Of a DNA stretch of 64,000 nt, positions 42,572-52,382 are shown piece after piece (the first letter of the stretch is position 1; each line of letters starts with the position of its first letter). The position numbers and the translations under genes were made by a program. The notes below the pieces were generated by a model that did not search any database, was not told the DNA's origin, and saw nothing but the letters and a program-made list of their open reading frames with translations. Source of the stretch: Oxalobacteraceae bacterium (lineage in GTDB: Bacteria; Pseudomonadota; Gammaproteobacteria; Burkholderiales; Burkholderiaceae_D); the NCBI GenBank assembly GCA_021151485.1, contig JAGKXB010000005.1, positions 1 through 64,000 on the forward strand, in the 5' to 3' direction.

Positions 42572-42583
42572 AAAAAATCCTGC

Positions 42584-45526
42584 CTAACTCGTAATCTGCC
42601 ATTGATATTCATAGCTCCTGAGCGCCTCTTCTATCATAGCCAGCAATGTTGGTTCATCCCAAGGTTTACGCAGTGATTGATACACGCCGCCGCGTTTAAA
42701 GGCATCATGCAATTCAGCGGTTTTATCGGAGTCATCAGTCAATAAGATGCGCACCACGGCTGGATGCATGCGTTTGATTTTGTGGAAAAATTCGATACCT
42801 GTCATATTCGGCATCGAATAATCACATAACACCACACCGATTTCGTTAGTCGCCAATAAATTGAAGGCTTCCATCGCATTATGCGCTGTCAAAATGTTAT
42901 AGCCCTTAGATTGCAACATATGCTCAAGAGCAATTAACACCTGTGGTTCATCATCTACCAACAACAAAGAACGCATGGCGTGGCGACGGCCCAATTTGTT
43001 AGCAGGTACTGCACGATCTTCCATTAATAAATTCGTACATTCTTTAACGGGTAATGGCTTACTGAAATAGTACCCTTGCATTTCATTGCAACCATGATCC
43101 GCCAACAAGGCGAGTTGTCCTTCGCTTTCCACTCCTTCGGCAATCACTTTCAAATGCAGGCTATGCGCCATGGAAATCACAGCATCCGAAACGGCCAAAT
43201 CTTCATCGTTAGAAACAATATCGCGCACAAAGCTCAGATCTAACTTAATTTTATCGACAGGGAAACGTTTCAAATAGCCCAAATTCGAATAACCAGTACC
43301 AAAATTATCAATCGATAAGCGAATACCCAAACTCTTCAATTCATGCATAACACGTATGGTGGCTTCGGGGTCTTGCATAGAAAACGATTCGGTAATTTCC
43401 AGCTCAAAATAAGCCGGATCTATTTGGGTTTCATGTAACACTCTGGCGACAGCATTAGAAAATCCTTGCTGCAAGAACTGCACAGCAGAAACATTCACCG
43501 CCACTGGAAGATTTGCCACACCAGTCTTTTTCCATTCAATTTGTTGCAGACAAGCGGTACGCATCACCCAATCACCGATCAAGTGCATGATCCCCAATTC
43601 TTCCGCCAAAGGAATAAAACGCAAGGGAGCGACGGCTCCCAACTCGGCTTGACTCCAGCGCAACAAAACTTCCAAACCAGATATTTTCCCTTTCTTCAAC
43701 TCAATACGAGGCTGGTAATGCAAGGAAAATTCGTTCTGAGCCAAGGCAGATTGCAGCCCCAATTCCAGTGCAGCACGTTCATTGACACGGCTAGGTAAAG
43801 TAGCGGTATAAAACTGAAAATTCTCACGTCCGCCTTCTTTGGCCCGATACATTGCGGTATCAGCATTTTTCAGCAAAGTATCTGCGTCCTCTCCATTTTG
43901 AGGATACACAGCAAAACCGATACTGCTCGTGATGGTATATTCACGCCCGTTCAAGGAAATGGGTTGATTCATGCCAGAAAAAACCTGTCGCATGGTGTAG
44001 TGGCTAATCTCTTCGCCAGCACGATAATGCAAAATTAACGCGAACTCATCAGCCCCCAAACGCGCCACCGTATCTGCCTTGCGTACGCATGAACGCAAGC
44101 GCTCAGCCATTATCAACAATAATTGATCACCAAATTCTCGCCCCAAACTATCATTGAATGACTTAAATTTATTCAAATTCAGAAACGCCACCACCACAAC
44201 TCGTTGATGGCGTTGCGCATACACCAATGCTTGATGTAAACGATCAACGAACAGATTGCGATTCGGCAAACCTGTCAAAATATCGTGGTTAGCCTGATAT
44301 TCCAACTGAATCGCCTTACCCTCCAGATTGGCCTGAAAATTCATCAATGATTCCGCCATTTGATTCATTTCATGGCCCAGCGTATCAATTTCATATTCCC
44401 CTATCGCCGCCACTCTGGCATTGAAATCACCGGCAGTAATACGCTTGGCAAATGCAATGATTTGTGTGATGGAACTAGTGATCCGCCATGAGATCAACAC
44501 CGCAATAAAAATAGCCAACAGCAAAGCCACCACGACGGTCAACAAGATCGACCACTGGGCAACTTCTAATGCATGTTGTGCTTTATTTAATCGTGCCGAA
44601 GTTTGAACATGCAACTCTTCCAACAAAGGTTCAATAGTCAGCGCAACAGCCACATAATCATCCTTGGCCATGATGGCTGCATCAGCCACTTGGGTATAAC
44701 GTAAAAAATCTTGGGAATATTCCGTCAACAAAGTGCTAATACGTTGTTTCTTTAACGTAGGCAAATGGCTTTTTCCTATATTAGCGCGCAACGTTTTCAT
44801 GCCATCCAAAAATTTTCTGAGATAAGCATCATGTCCCAAGCGAATATAGTCTTTTTCATACCGACGTAAAGCTTGCAACTCAAACATCATCGCCTGATAT
44901 TCAGAATTACCACTATCCTTGGAGTTTTTGGCATCTTTACCATCTTGATAATCTGGATCGTTACTACCATCTTCCGCCGTAATTAAGGCTTCGATTTCAT
45001 GTGTTTTAAGACGAAATCGATCCTGCCAACCGATATCGAAGTAACCCAAATGCTGGTACAAATCGGTTAAAGCCACAAACTTTTTTTCGTATTCCTGAAT
45101 TTTTTGCAGAATCTGATTGGCTTTTTCAACCACACCCGCATCGCTCGATAACGAGCGTATTTTCTCAACTTGACTACTTAAATCAGCCAAATGTGTATGT
45201 AACAAAGGGAGATAACGTGTCTTGGTTTTGGCTAAACCAATCTCGGTGATTTCTTGCAAAAACTCTCGTTCTACACGTCGCGCTTTCAGCAAAGTTTGCA
45301 AACCACGTAAACCTAATTCCGTCACCTGCCCTTCAACAGTATCTGGCTTGCTGGCTTCTGAAATCAAGTATTGCTGGCTAATACCAAATACCATGCTCAC
45401 AACCAACATCAGAGTAAGAACTGACGCAAATCCCAAAATAAGCTGGGATTTGACGCTACATACACGCCGCCATAAAGGAATTTTTCCCAAAAAATCTTTG
45501 ACTTCCAACTTATGCTCCAAATACAT
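42584..45526 (-). CDS. Membrane HAMP-GGDEF-EAL-REC protein with altered catalytic sites
   Basis: 980 residues. Order: transmembrane helix 27-48, helical extracytoplasmic domain ~50-325, helix ~326-348, HAMP ~350-400, GGDEF ~412-575, EAL ~590-835, receiver ~853-975. The GGDEF domain has GADEF (491-495) and N450/N452 where the metal-binding D-L-D usually stands, but keeps the I-site RKAD (482-485). The EAL domain has E619 (EVL), N678, E710 and K761, but the loop DDFGTG reads DNFGTG (N741). The receiver has the expected phospho-acceptor aspartate in VLCDYSMP and lysine in RKPWDE. It probably senses and relays c-di-GMP rather than being a normal synthase; a partner histidine kinase is not in the window. 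Confidence 0.93.
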   Translation of the reverse strand: MYLEHKLEVKDFLGKIPLWRRVCSVKSQLILGFASVLTLMLVVSMVFGISQQYLISEASKPDTVEGQVTELGLRGLQTLLKARRVEREFLQEITEIGLAKTKTRYLPLLHTHLADLSSQVEKIRSLSSDAGVVEKANQILQKIQEYEKKFVALTDLYQHLGYFDIGWQDRFRLKTHEIEALITAEDGSNDPDYQDGKDAKNSKDSGNSEYQAMMFELQALRRYEKDYIRLGHDAYLRKFLDGMKTLRANIGKSHLPTLKKQRISTLLTEYSQDFLRYTQVADAAIMAKDDYVAVALTIEPLLEELHVQTSARLNKAQHALEVAQWSILLTVVVALLLAIFIAVLISWRITSSITQIIAFAKRITAGDFNARVAAIGEYEIDTLGHEMNQMAESLMNFQANLEGKAIQLEYQANHDILTGLPNRNLFVDRLHQALVYAQRHQRVVVVAFLNLNKFKSFNDSLGREFGDQLLLIMAERLRSCVRKADTVARLGADEFALILHYRAGEEISHYTMRQVFSGMNQPISLNGREYTITSSIGFAVYPQNGEDADTLLKNADTAMYRAKEGGRENFQFYTATLPSRVNERAALELGLQSALAQNEFSLHYQPRIELKKGKISGLEVLLRWSQAELGAVAPLRFIPLAEELGIMHLIGDWVMRTACLQQIEWKKTGVANLPVAVNVSAVQFLQQGFSNAVARVLHETQIDPAYFELEITESFSMQDPEATIRVMHELKSLGIRLSIDNFGTGYSNLGYLKRFPVDKIKLDLSFVRDIVSNDEDLAVSDAVISMAHSLHLKVIAEGVESEGQLALLADHGCNEMQGYYFSKPLPVKECTNLLMEDRAVPANKLGRRHAMRSLLLVDDEPQVLIALEHMLQSKGYNILTAHNAMEAFNLLATNEIGVVLCDYSMPNMTGIEFFHKIKRMHPAVVRILLTDDSDKTAELHDAFKRGGVYQSLRKPWDEPTLLAMIEEALRSYEYQWQITS

Positions 45527-45962
45527 TTTTCATAAATGGCTAGTACACGTAGTCACATTTGACGAACAAATCACATGTATTAATCATTCTTACAATATTC
45601 TGCGTAATATTTTTCGTACTACTTTGACTTTGATCTTGCGCAATATTGCGGTGTCGCAGTACTTCTCACAGTCCCTCTTTCAGGAACAAAAAATAACAAA
45701 AAGAAAAGCATGCTTAATAAGGAATTATCTTCTTTTGCAAGGGACAGCATGATACACGCCAACGGTATATTTTGTTGTTATAGCTACAGCTACGCAAATT
45801 GGGGATGGGGCCTATTTCTTGACTGCACGTATTGTGTGTTGCTCAATAAATTAAACTTCACTCTCAATCTCAATCTAAACTTCAATCATTTACGACTAGG
45901 GATATCCAACTATAAAATAAGCATTTAAAAAATTGCAGAAAACCCAGCACAAACATACACAT
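45527..45962. other. Intergenic region upstream of yjdM and the GGDEF/EAL gene
   Basis: About 435 bp between two divergent genes. It has a perfect 12-bp palindrome CGCAATATTGCG at 45639-45650 and a small direct repeat of CTCAAT near 45860. A 72-codon open frame at 45710 has odd composition (NFTLNLNLNFN) and is probably not a gene. No RNA gene or clear promoter was recognised. Confidence 0.5.
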
Positions 45963-46319
45963 ATGACAACATTACCCCCATGCCCCCAATGCAAATCGAT
46001 TTATACCTATGAAGATCAAGAACTTCTAATATGCCCAGAGTGTGCGCATGAATGGCCCCAAAATGACACTGGTACGGCAGAAAATGGCGAAGATGAAGGT
46101 TTAATTATCCGCGATGCAAACGGCACAGTGCTAAAAGACGGCGACACCGTCACACTGATCAAAGATCTCAAGCTAAAAAACTCATCAGATGTGATTAAAG
46201 TCGGTACCAAAGTCAAAAACATTCGTCTAGTCGACAGCGACCACAATATCGATTGCAAAGTCCCAGGTATTGGTCAAATGGGATTGAAATCGGAGTTTGT
46301 GAAGAAAATTGTAGAGTAA
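45963..46319 (+). CDS. yjdM: Zinc-ribbon protein YjdM (PhnA family)
   Basis: 118 residues from the chosen start ([10 protein letters not shown]); the frame opens earlier at 45933, but this fits the family and removes a meaningless leader. The N-terminal zinc ribbon has CPQC...CPEC (C-x2-C twice). The C-terminal domain begins [25 protein letters not shown], a beta-barrel found in all PhnA/YjdM proteins. Despite the old name it is not a phosphonate hydrolase; its role is unclear. It stands alone. Confidence 0.9.
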   Translation: MTTLPPCPQCKSIYTYEDQELLICPECAHEWPQNDTGTAENGEDEGLIIRDANGTVLKDGDTVTLIKDLKLKNSSDVIKVGTKVKNIRLVDSDHNIDCKVPGIGQMGLKSEFVKKIVE

Positions 46320-46328
46320 ATTTTTTTC

Positions 46329-46363
46329 AGTGCGACGATCATGTACCAACACTTAGTCGCACT
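46329..46363. repeat. Hairpin between yjdM and membrane protein gene
   Basis: Inverted repeat AGTGCGAC (46329-46336) and GTCGCACT (46356-46363) with a 19-base loop, between convergent genes. It has a T-run on the yjdM side and may end either transcript weakly. Confidence 0.55.
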
Positions 46364-46415
46364 CATCGACAAATGGCAGAAGTTCGACATCAAAACATAT
46401 GCCAGTAACGCAAGG

Positions 46416-46955
46416 CTAATCCACAAAGACGTATTCACCCTTAATCTTCTTTGGTGTAGTCATTAAAAACCCTGGAAATATGTTTTCACGTACATAAATG
46501 ACATAGAACATCACTCCGATGGATACGGCGAAACCAATCCAAGAAGCTAAAGATGTTGTTGTGAGGCTCGTGAGTGTCTGCGGCGCTTGCACAATTGACA
46601 GCACAATGTATGCGTTGTAAGCGCCAACACGATTGGTATAGAAGCCCCAAACAAATAGCAAAGCAATCGGAATTGCCGAGAGTGCGATCATCAATTGGGC
46701 ACTAGAGCCCATCTTTGCGCTGGCAAAGTACCCTACGAAAAAAGCCATGACCGCCTGAATAAGCATGATAACAATCAGCACGTTGACCTTTCCACTATGC
46801 TTTTCGCAGCGTATAGGATTTGGGTGTGCAGCAACAAAGTATGCAAGTTGACTATCTCTGCCCCCCTGACCGGAAAGTTGAGCAAATACCTTTGCCTTCG
46901 GTGTACCCAAGGACAGAAGCTCGCCAACTTTGGCTTTGATCTCTTTTTTATTCAT
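46416..46955 (-). CDS. Unrecognised membrane protein, four helices
   Basis: 179 residues from the chosen start MNKKEIKAK; the open frame begins 25 codons earlier, but this ATG has an AGGGAA-type site and starts a sensible helix. The first ~45 residues are a charged soluble part (VGELLSLGTPKAKVFAQLSGQGGRDSQ). Four membrane segments follow at about 55-76, 86-104, 112-127 and 140-160. I recognise no family for certain. A N-terminal stretch like this is seen in uncharacterised proteins of Burkholderiales. It is next to the tRNA-Ser gene. Function unknown. Confidence 0.7.
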   Translation of the reverse strand: MNKKEIKAKVGELLSLGTPKAKVFAQLSGQGGRDSQLAYFVAAHPNPIRCEKHSGKVNVLIVIMLIQAVMAFFVGYFASAKMGSSAQLMIALSAIPIALLFVWGFYTNRVGAYNAYIVLSIVQAPQTLTSLTTTSLASWIGFAVSIGVMFYVIYVRENIFPGFLMTTPKKIKGEYVFVD

Positions 46956-47128
46956 CACAATTGTTTTCCCTATAGAACATAATCGAACCGTTTGATGCAT
47001 GAAAAACCAAAATAATTTCAACAAAAGCAAATTTTAATGCAGGATCGAAGATCATCTTCTGATCCGAAACAACATTTCAATTCTCGCCCAGTGCAACAAA
47101 TCGCACAAGTTAAGTCCCTGAAAACAAA

Positions 47129-47164
47129 AAACCCGCGATCTCAAAGAGTATCGCGGGTTTTTAT
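47129..47164. terminator. Terminator downstream of tRNA-Ser
   Basis: Hairpin AACCCGCGAT...ATCGCGGGTT with T/A runs on both flanks, immediately 3' of the tRNA-Ser gene on the minus strand. Clear rho-independent form. Confidence 0.92.
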
Positions 47165-47169
47165 ATTTT

Positions 47170-47260
47170 TGGCGGAGAGAGGGGGATTCGAACCCCCGAT
47201 AGGCTATGAACCTATACACGCTTTCCAGGCGTGCGACTTCAACCACTCATCCATCTCTCC
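47170..47260 (-). tRNA. tRNA-Ser (anticodon GGA)
   Basis: Cloverleaf of 91 nt with a long variable arm (class II, as serine requires). The 5' end GGAGAGA pairs with TCTCTCC and the CCA end is encoded. Anticodon loop CTGGAAA gives GGA, reading UCC/UCU. The T arm GGGGGTTCGAATCCCCC is complete. A TATAAT hexamer on the minus strand at 47300-47305 is a likely -10 box. Confidence 0.97.
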
Positions 47261-47426
47261 TGATGGTTTACTGCTGTGTTCGTTTTTACGAAGGCGCGTA
47301 TTATAGCAAGGAATAATTGGGCGTAGGATAATTTTGCAGAGTTTTTTTGCTCTAATTTTCCCGGACACTTCGATAGGAGGCATCTCTCTATCATAGGAGT
47401 AAAACGTGAAAGTAGCTCCTTGCCGC

Positions 47427-48713
47427 TCAGTAGTTACCCAATCTCAGGCGATCGGCCTTGGCCTCTTGTTCCATATGAACCCAGTCGACAATCTCACTGT
47501 TGGGTATGTAGCCCGAAACCAGTTGCGCGATCACAGTTCGAAGGATGCTAACATCATTGATGCTTAGTGCCAGCTCCAGCGTGCGCAACTTGGGCTTCAA
47601 ATCTGCCCAGGACATGAAATCCTCATGCGCTTTCATGATCCGGGGGTGCGAGGTCAGATCCGGATTATCGCCAATCAACAGTTCCTCGTAGAGTTTTTCA
47701 CCAGGACGCAGGCCGGTGATTTCGATCTCAATGTCGCCTTTCGAGTAGTGCTCATCCCGAACGGTCAGACCAGAAAGCTCTATCATGCGCCGGGCAAGGT
47801 CCATAATCTTGACCGACTCGCCCATGTTCAATACAAACACTTCCCCTCCTTTAGCCATAGCGCCGGCCTGAATGACCAATTGTGCCGATTCAGAGAGAGT
47901 CATGAAATAGCGGGTAATCTCAGGGTGGGTCAGCGTAATCGGTCCACCATCGCGAATTTGCTGGAGAAACTTGGGTACGACAGAACCCGAGGATCCCAAC
48001 ACGTTGCCAAAACGCACCATGCTGAATTTGGTCCCTGGCTTGGTCGCGGCCAATGCTTGCAAAACCATTTCTGCCAAACGCTTGCTGGCCCCCATGATGC
48101 TAGTCGGACGCACGGCCTTGTCGGTGCTAATCAACACAAAGTCAGTCACTCCGTTTTCTGCGGCGGCCTGCGCGGTGCGCAAGGTGCCCATTACATTGTT
48201 TCTGATACCCTCTGTCGGATTGTGCTCAACCAGCGGTACATGCTTATAGGCTGCAGCGTGATACACAGTGTCCGGACGCCAAGTCGACATAATCTCGCGC
48301 ATGCGATCTTCGTCTTGGGCGGATGCCAGCAAGGGGAGTAAGATCGTTTTTTTGCCAGCGCACCGCTCTTCCAGTTCTTGGTGAATAGCATACAGTGCAA
48401 ATTCGCTCAATTCGACCAGCAACAGCTTTTCGGGGCCTACAGCTAGAATCTGGCGACACAGCTCGCTACCAATAGAACCACCTGCGCCAGTAACCAAAAC
48501 CACCTTGTTGATGTTGTTTTTGGATAGCAAAAGATGGTTAGGCATGACTGGCTCACGACCTAATAAATTGTTGATGTCCAAGTCCCGCACATTGCTTAAA
48601 TTCATTTTACCGATGGGGACATCACTCAAGCCTGACAAGGTACGAACGACTCTCAACCCAATGCGAGCGGCGGCGCGCGAAGCCGCCACAAAGCGCAGCA
48701 ACAAGTCAATCAT
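47427..48713 (-). CDS. CapD/WbpM-type nucleotide-sugar 4,6-dehydratase, membrane half missing
   Basis: 428 residues. The C-terminal catalytic half of the CapD/WbpM family is complete: VTGAGGSIGSELCRQI at 73-88, STDKAVRPTSIMGASKRLAEM at 196-216 (Met in place of the usual SDR Tyr, as in WbpM) and GLRPGEKLYEELL. Full-length members (about 620-640 residues) have four N-terminal membrane helices and a first Rossmann fold. Here the protein begins at residues equivalent to the end of that first fold (RFVAASRAAARIGLRVVRTLSGL). The start overlaps the stop of the upstream sugar transferase by ATGA, so it is translated as a unit. It should act on UDP-GlcNAc-like substrates. Confidence 0.88.
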   Translation of the reverse strand: MIDLLLRFVAASRAAARIGLRVVRTLSGLSDVPIGKMNLSNVRDLDINNLLGREPVMPNHLLLSKNNINKVVLVTGAGGSIGSELCRQILAVGPEKLLLVELSEFALYAIHQELEERCAGKKTILLPLLASAQDEDRMREIMSTWRPDTVYHAAAYKHVPLVEHNPTEGIRNNVMGTLRTAQAAAENGVTDFVLISTDKAVRPTSIMGASKRLAEMVLQALAATKPGTKFSMVRFGNVLGSSGSVVPKFLQQIRDGGPITLTHPEITRYFMTLSESAQLVIQAGAMAKGGEVFVLNMGESVKIMDLARRMIELSGLTVRDEHYSKGDIEIEITGLRPGEKLYEELLIGDNPDLTSHPRIMKAHEDFMSWADLKPKLRTLELALSINDVSILRTVIAQLVSGYIPNSEIVDWVHMEQEAKADRLRLGNY

Positions 48714-49264
48714 TTTTCTTTTACCCCATCTCCCGTGCCTTTTCCACCTACAGTCATGAAAATGTATTTGAAGTACGAACTCAGATCAAGACTTTGCAAC
48801 ATACGAGCATCCGTCTCAGCCAACAGCTTCGGCATAGACATATCAATCTTGCTTACTTGGGCCAGTCCAGTAATACCGGGCCTTACGTCAAATACAGATC
48901 GTGCGGCACGCTCATGGATCACCTCCATCTGGTTAAACAAACAGGGCCTTGGCCCAACCAAACTCATTTCACCTTTGAGCACATTCCAAAGCTGTGGCAA
49001 TTCATCCAATTTACTGCGACGCAAAAATGCCCCAAAAAACGTAATGGCAGACGAATCTACCAAATGGGAAGCGACAGATGCAGTGTCAAGCCGCATGGTG
49101 CGGAACTTCACCAAAATAAACGTTTTTTGATTTCGACCAACCCTTTCTTGACGAAAGAGAGGATCCCCCGTATCAAACAACGCAGCTACATAGAGGACGA
49201 ACAAGACCGGGGTGCCCAGTACCAACCCCACTAAAGAAAATAATAAATCCAACAACCGTAACAT
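48710..49264 (-). CDS. Initiating sugar-1-phosphate transferase (WcaJ/PglC type, short form)
   Basis: 184 residues of a bacterial sugar transferase domain only, as in PglC-like short forms. It shows FRQERVGRNQKTFILVKFRTM and the signature KLDELPQLWNVLKGEMSLVGPRP. One N-terminal membrane helix (LLDLLFSLVGLVLGTPVLFVL) is visible. It would transfer a sugar phosphate onto undecaprenyl phosphate to begin a glycan chain. I choose the ATG at 49264, overlapping the TGA of the epimerase, since AAAGG lies 5 bases upstream; GTG at 49267 is possible. Confidence 0.92.
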   Translation of the reverse strand: MLRLLDLLFSLVGLVLGTPVLFVLYVAALFDTGDPLFRQERVGRNQKTFILVKFRTMRLDTASVASHLVDSSAITFFGAFLRRSKLDELPQLWNVLKGEMSLVGPRPCLFNQMEVIHERAARSVFDVRPGITGLAQVSKIDMSMPKLLAETDARMLQSLDLSSYFKYIFMTVGGKGTGDGVKEK

Positions 49265-50211
49265 CACAACCTTTGCTGGACCGCTCTGCGCAGTCCATCA
49301 TCCACTGATACTGGTGGCTTCCAATCTAACAATATACAAGTCTTGCAGATATCCACCTGCAACGAGCCAAGTAGGCGTTGTGCAACCGCCCTTTTACCTA
49401 GCAAACTTGACGCGCTTTTCAAAATACTCAATGGTACCGGAAACAAATGAGTAGGCCGATTTAAAGCTTTTCCAATTCGACGCAAAAGGTCAGCGGTAGA
49501 CAGGTCATCACCATCGCTAACAAAAAAAGTCTGATTGGCTGCCTTGGGGTGGTCTACACAAGTCACAATCAAATCCACCAAATTATCCAAAGCTACCAAA
49601 CTTCGGCGATTAGTTGTTACTGCGCCAAGAGGCAGTGGCAAACCACGGGAGACCCAATGTAGCAAACTAGCGAAATTACCCTTCACCCCAGGTCCGTACA
49701 CCAAAGGCGAACGAATAATAACCACTTCCATTCCAGTTTCATGCATCAACAACCGCAAACCAATTTCAGCTTCAGCCTTAGAAATCGCGTAGGCATCTTC
49801 GGGTGAAGATGCATCGTGATCAGTGTAAGGGGCGCCCAGGCGTGTGGCCTCACCGTTGACTTTGATAGAACTGAGGAAAACGAAACGCTTCACACCCGCA
49901 CGAGCCGCCTGTCTGGCCAGGTTGAGAGTCCCCGCCGTATTGACCTTTTGATATTCGGTCAAAGGGTCAGATACAGAGTCTTGCATCACATGCACCCGAG
50001 CAGCGCAATGAATCACTACATGACAACCAATCAAGGCCTGATTCCAATCGGTATCATCATCCACAGCACCAATAGCTATTTCACCCAAATTGGCAGACTG
50101 ACGTACGGCCTGCAATACTTCAAATTTAGAGCGCAGAAGCGCCTGGGCTGTTGCCGAGCCTACAAAACCGTTCGCACCAGTAAGCAATATTTTTACGTTA
50201 TGCAAATTCAT
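49264..50211 (-). CDS. NAD-dependent nucleotide-sugar epimerase/dehydratase, SDR family
   Basis: 315 residues. Rossmann loop GANGFVGSATAQ (about 14-25), catalytic YAISK (Tyr-x3-Lys) and later C-terminal sugar-binding domain (SRGLPLPLGAV). It resembles UDP-glucose 4-epimerase-like enzymes (WbpV/GalE-like), often found just before a WcaJ-type transferase. It leads a three-gene coupled block (epimerase, transferase, CapD-like) that overlaps gene to gene. The exact sugar is not known. Confidence 0.9.
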   Translation of the reverse strand: MNLHNVKILLTGANGFVGSATAQALLRSKFEVLQAVRQSANLGEIAIGAVDDDTDWNQALIGCHVVIHCAARVHVMQDSVSDPLTEYQKVNTAGTLNLARQAARAGVKRFVFLSSIKVNGEATRLGAPYTDHDASSPEDAYAISKAEAEIGLRLLMHETGMEVVIIRSPLVYGPGVKGNFASLLHWVSRGLPLPLGAVTTNRRSLVALDNLVDLIVTCVDHPKAANQTFFVSDGDDLSTADLLRRIGKALNRPTHLFPVPLSILKSASSLLGKRAVAQRLLGSLQVDICKTCILLDWKPPVSVDDGLRRAVQQRL

Positions 50212-50227
50212 TAGACCAATACAATCT

Positions 50228-52213
50228 TTATGCCACTTGTTTGAGTTGTTCCAAAATCGCCGGATTCTCCAGCGTGGAAATATCCTGCGTGATTTGCTCG
50301 CCTCTGGATAGGATGCGTAGTAAGCGGCGCATGATTTTTCCGGAGCGGGTTTTGGGGAGGTTGTCGCCGAAGCGGATTTCTTTGGGTTTGGCGATGGGGC
50401 CGATTTCTTTGCTGACCCAGTTGCGTAGCTCGACGGCGATTTGTGTGGCTTCTTGGCCAGTGGGGTGGTTGCGTTTTAGGACGACGAAGGCGCAAATTGC
50501 TTCGCCGGTGACGTCGTCGGGTTTGCCGACTACGGCGGCTTCTGCTACTAACGGATGCGCGACTAGGGCGGATTCGATTTCCATGGTGCCCATGCGGTGG
50601 CCGGAGACGTTCAGCACGTCGTCGATGCGACCGGTGATGGTGTAATAACCGCTGTCTTTGTCGCAGATGGCACCATCGCCAGCTAAGTACACATTACCGC
50701 CTAATTCTGCCGGGAAATAGCTTTTCTTGAAGCGTTCTGGATCACCCCAAATGGTTCGTATCATGGATGGCCATGGGCGTTTGATGACTAGCAAACCGCC
50801 CTGCCCAGCTGGGACTGGGTGACCGCTTTCGTCCACGATGGCGGTCATGATGCCGGGTAGTGGCAAGGTGCAAGAGCCTGGTACCAACGAGGTCGCTCCA
50901 GGCATAGGCGCGATCACATGGCCGCCGGTTTCGGTTTGCCAGAAGGTGTCGACGATCGGGCAGCGTTGTTGGCCGACTTGCTGGTAATACCACATCCACG
51001 CTTCGGGATTGATGGGTTCACCCACAGAACCCAATAAGCGCAGGCTGGATAAATCGTATTGTTTGGGATGGACTTGATCGTTAATGGCGGAGGCTTTGAT
51101 CAAAGCACGGATTGCCGTTGGGGCGGTATAGAAAATACTGACTTGATGCTTTTGAATGATGTCCCAAAAACGGCCAGCATCGGGATAAGTCGGCACGCCT
51201 TCAAATATGATCTGCGTCGCGCCCATTGCCAAGGGGCCGTAGGCGACGTAGGTGTGACCAGTGATCCAACCAATGTCGGCGGTGCAGTAAAAGACATCTT
51301 TGGCTGGTTGGATATCAAAAGTCCATTGCATCGTCAGCATGGCCCACAATAAATAACCGCCGCAAGCATGCTGTACGCCTTTGGGTTTGCCAGTGGAACC
51401 GGATGTATACAGAATAAACAATGGATGCTCGGCGCTAACCCATTCTGGCTCGCATGTTTTCGATTGTGGGGTGATTAACTCTTCCATCCAAAGGTCTTGC
51501 TTTGGGTTGAAAGAAATCGCATTACCAGTACGTTTATGCACAATCACCTGCTGCACGCTGTCGCATCCTGGCAATGCCAGCGCTTCATCGACGATGGCTT
51601 TGAGCGGCAGCGTCTTGCCACCGCGAATTTGTTCATCTGCTGTAATAATCGCCACAGCACCCGTATCGACAATGCGTTCATGCAGCGACTTGGCGGAAAA
51701 ACCGCCGAACACTACGGAATGAATCGCGCCAATCCGAGCGCAGGCTTGCATCGCCGCCACGCCCTGTATCCCCATCGGCATATAGATAATGACGCGATCA
51801 CCTTTTTTGACTCCCACAGATTTCAAGCCATTGGCTAATTTGCAAACTGTTTGATGCAATTGGCGATAAGTCACCTTACGCACATTTCCATCATCGGCTT
51901 CAAAAATAATGGCAACACGCTCGCCATGGCCGTTTTCTATATGTCTATCCAGGCAGTTGTAGGACGCATTTAAGGTTCCGTCCTCAAACCAGCGATAAAA
52001 CGGCGCATTGCTTTCATCTAAAACGTGGCTAAACGACTGTTGCCAACTCACGTTCTCACGCGCCAGTTTGGCCCAAAAACCGGTGTAGTCATCCTGCGCG
52101 CGTGTACATAAGGCGCGATACGCATCCATGCCCGCAATGTTGGCACTTTGCGCCCAAGCTGTAGAAGGGGAAAATACGCGGCTTTCGTGCTTTAACAATT
52201 CGATTTCTGCCAT
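50228..52213 (-). CDS. acs: Acetyl-CoA synthetase
   Basis: Makes acetyl-CoA from acetate, ATP and CoA. Signatures: the AMP-binding loop [15 protein letters not shown] (about 268-282), [11 protein letters not shown] (near 415) and the C-terminal motif [14 protein letters not shown] in which the lysine is the usual acetylation target of Acs. Length 661 residues is normal. It sits upstream of the surface-glycan block on the same strand with a 16-bp gap, probably by chance. With malate synthase it points to acetate use. Codon use is GC-rich here. Confidence 0.96.
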   Translation of the reverse strand: MAEIELLKHESRVFSPSTAWAQSANIAGMDAYRALCTRAQDDYTGFWAKLARENVSWQQSFSHVLDESNAPFYRWFEDGTLNASYNCLDRHIENGHGERVAIIFEADDGNVRKVTYRQLHQTVCKLANGLKSVGVKKGDRVIIYMPMGIQGVAAMQACARIGAIHSVVFGGFSAKSLHERIVDTGAVAIITADEQIRGGKTLPLKAIVDEALALPGCDSVQQVIVHKRTGNAISFNPKQDLWMEELITPQSKTCEPEWVSAEHPLFILYTSGSTGKPKGVQHACGGYLLWAMLTMQWTFDIQPAKDVFYCTADIGWITGHTYVAYGPLAMGATQIIFEGVPTYPDAGRFWDIIQKHQVSIFYTAPTAIRALIKASAINDQVHPKQYDLSSLRLLGSVGEPINPEAWMWYYQQVGQQRCPIVDTFWQTETGGHVIAPMPGATSLVPGSCTLPLPGIMTAIVDESGHPVPAGQGGLLVIKRPWPSMIRTIWGDPERFKKSYFPAELGGNVYLAGDGAICDKDSGYYTITGRIDDVLNVSGHRMGTMEIESALVAHPLVAEAAVVGKPDDVTGEAICAFVVLKRNHPTGQEATQIAVELRNWVSKEIGPIAKPKEIRFGDNLPKTRSGKIMRRLLRILSRGEQITQDISTLENPAILEQLKQVA

Positions 52214-52382
52214 GGCTTTTTATCCGATAAAAGTTTACAAACAATGCGCCGAAAATTTACATGGCATGCGCCTGCTTGTCCAGACAGATACGGCATCAAC
52301 TCGGTTAAAATACCGCCCGACAATTTTTGTCTCGTTTTTTGCCATTCATCATTCAACATTCACCCTATATCAATGAGTAAAA

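Noticed and set aside
45222..45752. 176-codon plus-strand frame opposite the start of the GGDEF/EAL gene
   Set aside because: It is antisense to a well-supported gene for most of its length and has no recognisable motif or domain; the GGDEF/EAL frame explains the region.
45710..45928. 72-codon frame in the gap before yjdM
   Set aside because: Its composition is odd (strings of N, L, F) and no family or ribosome site supports it.
47170..50211. Integrated island at tRNA-Ser
   Set aside because: No integrase, no repeat of the tRNA 3' end and no phage genes were seen; only three polysaccharide genes are next to it.
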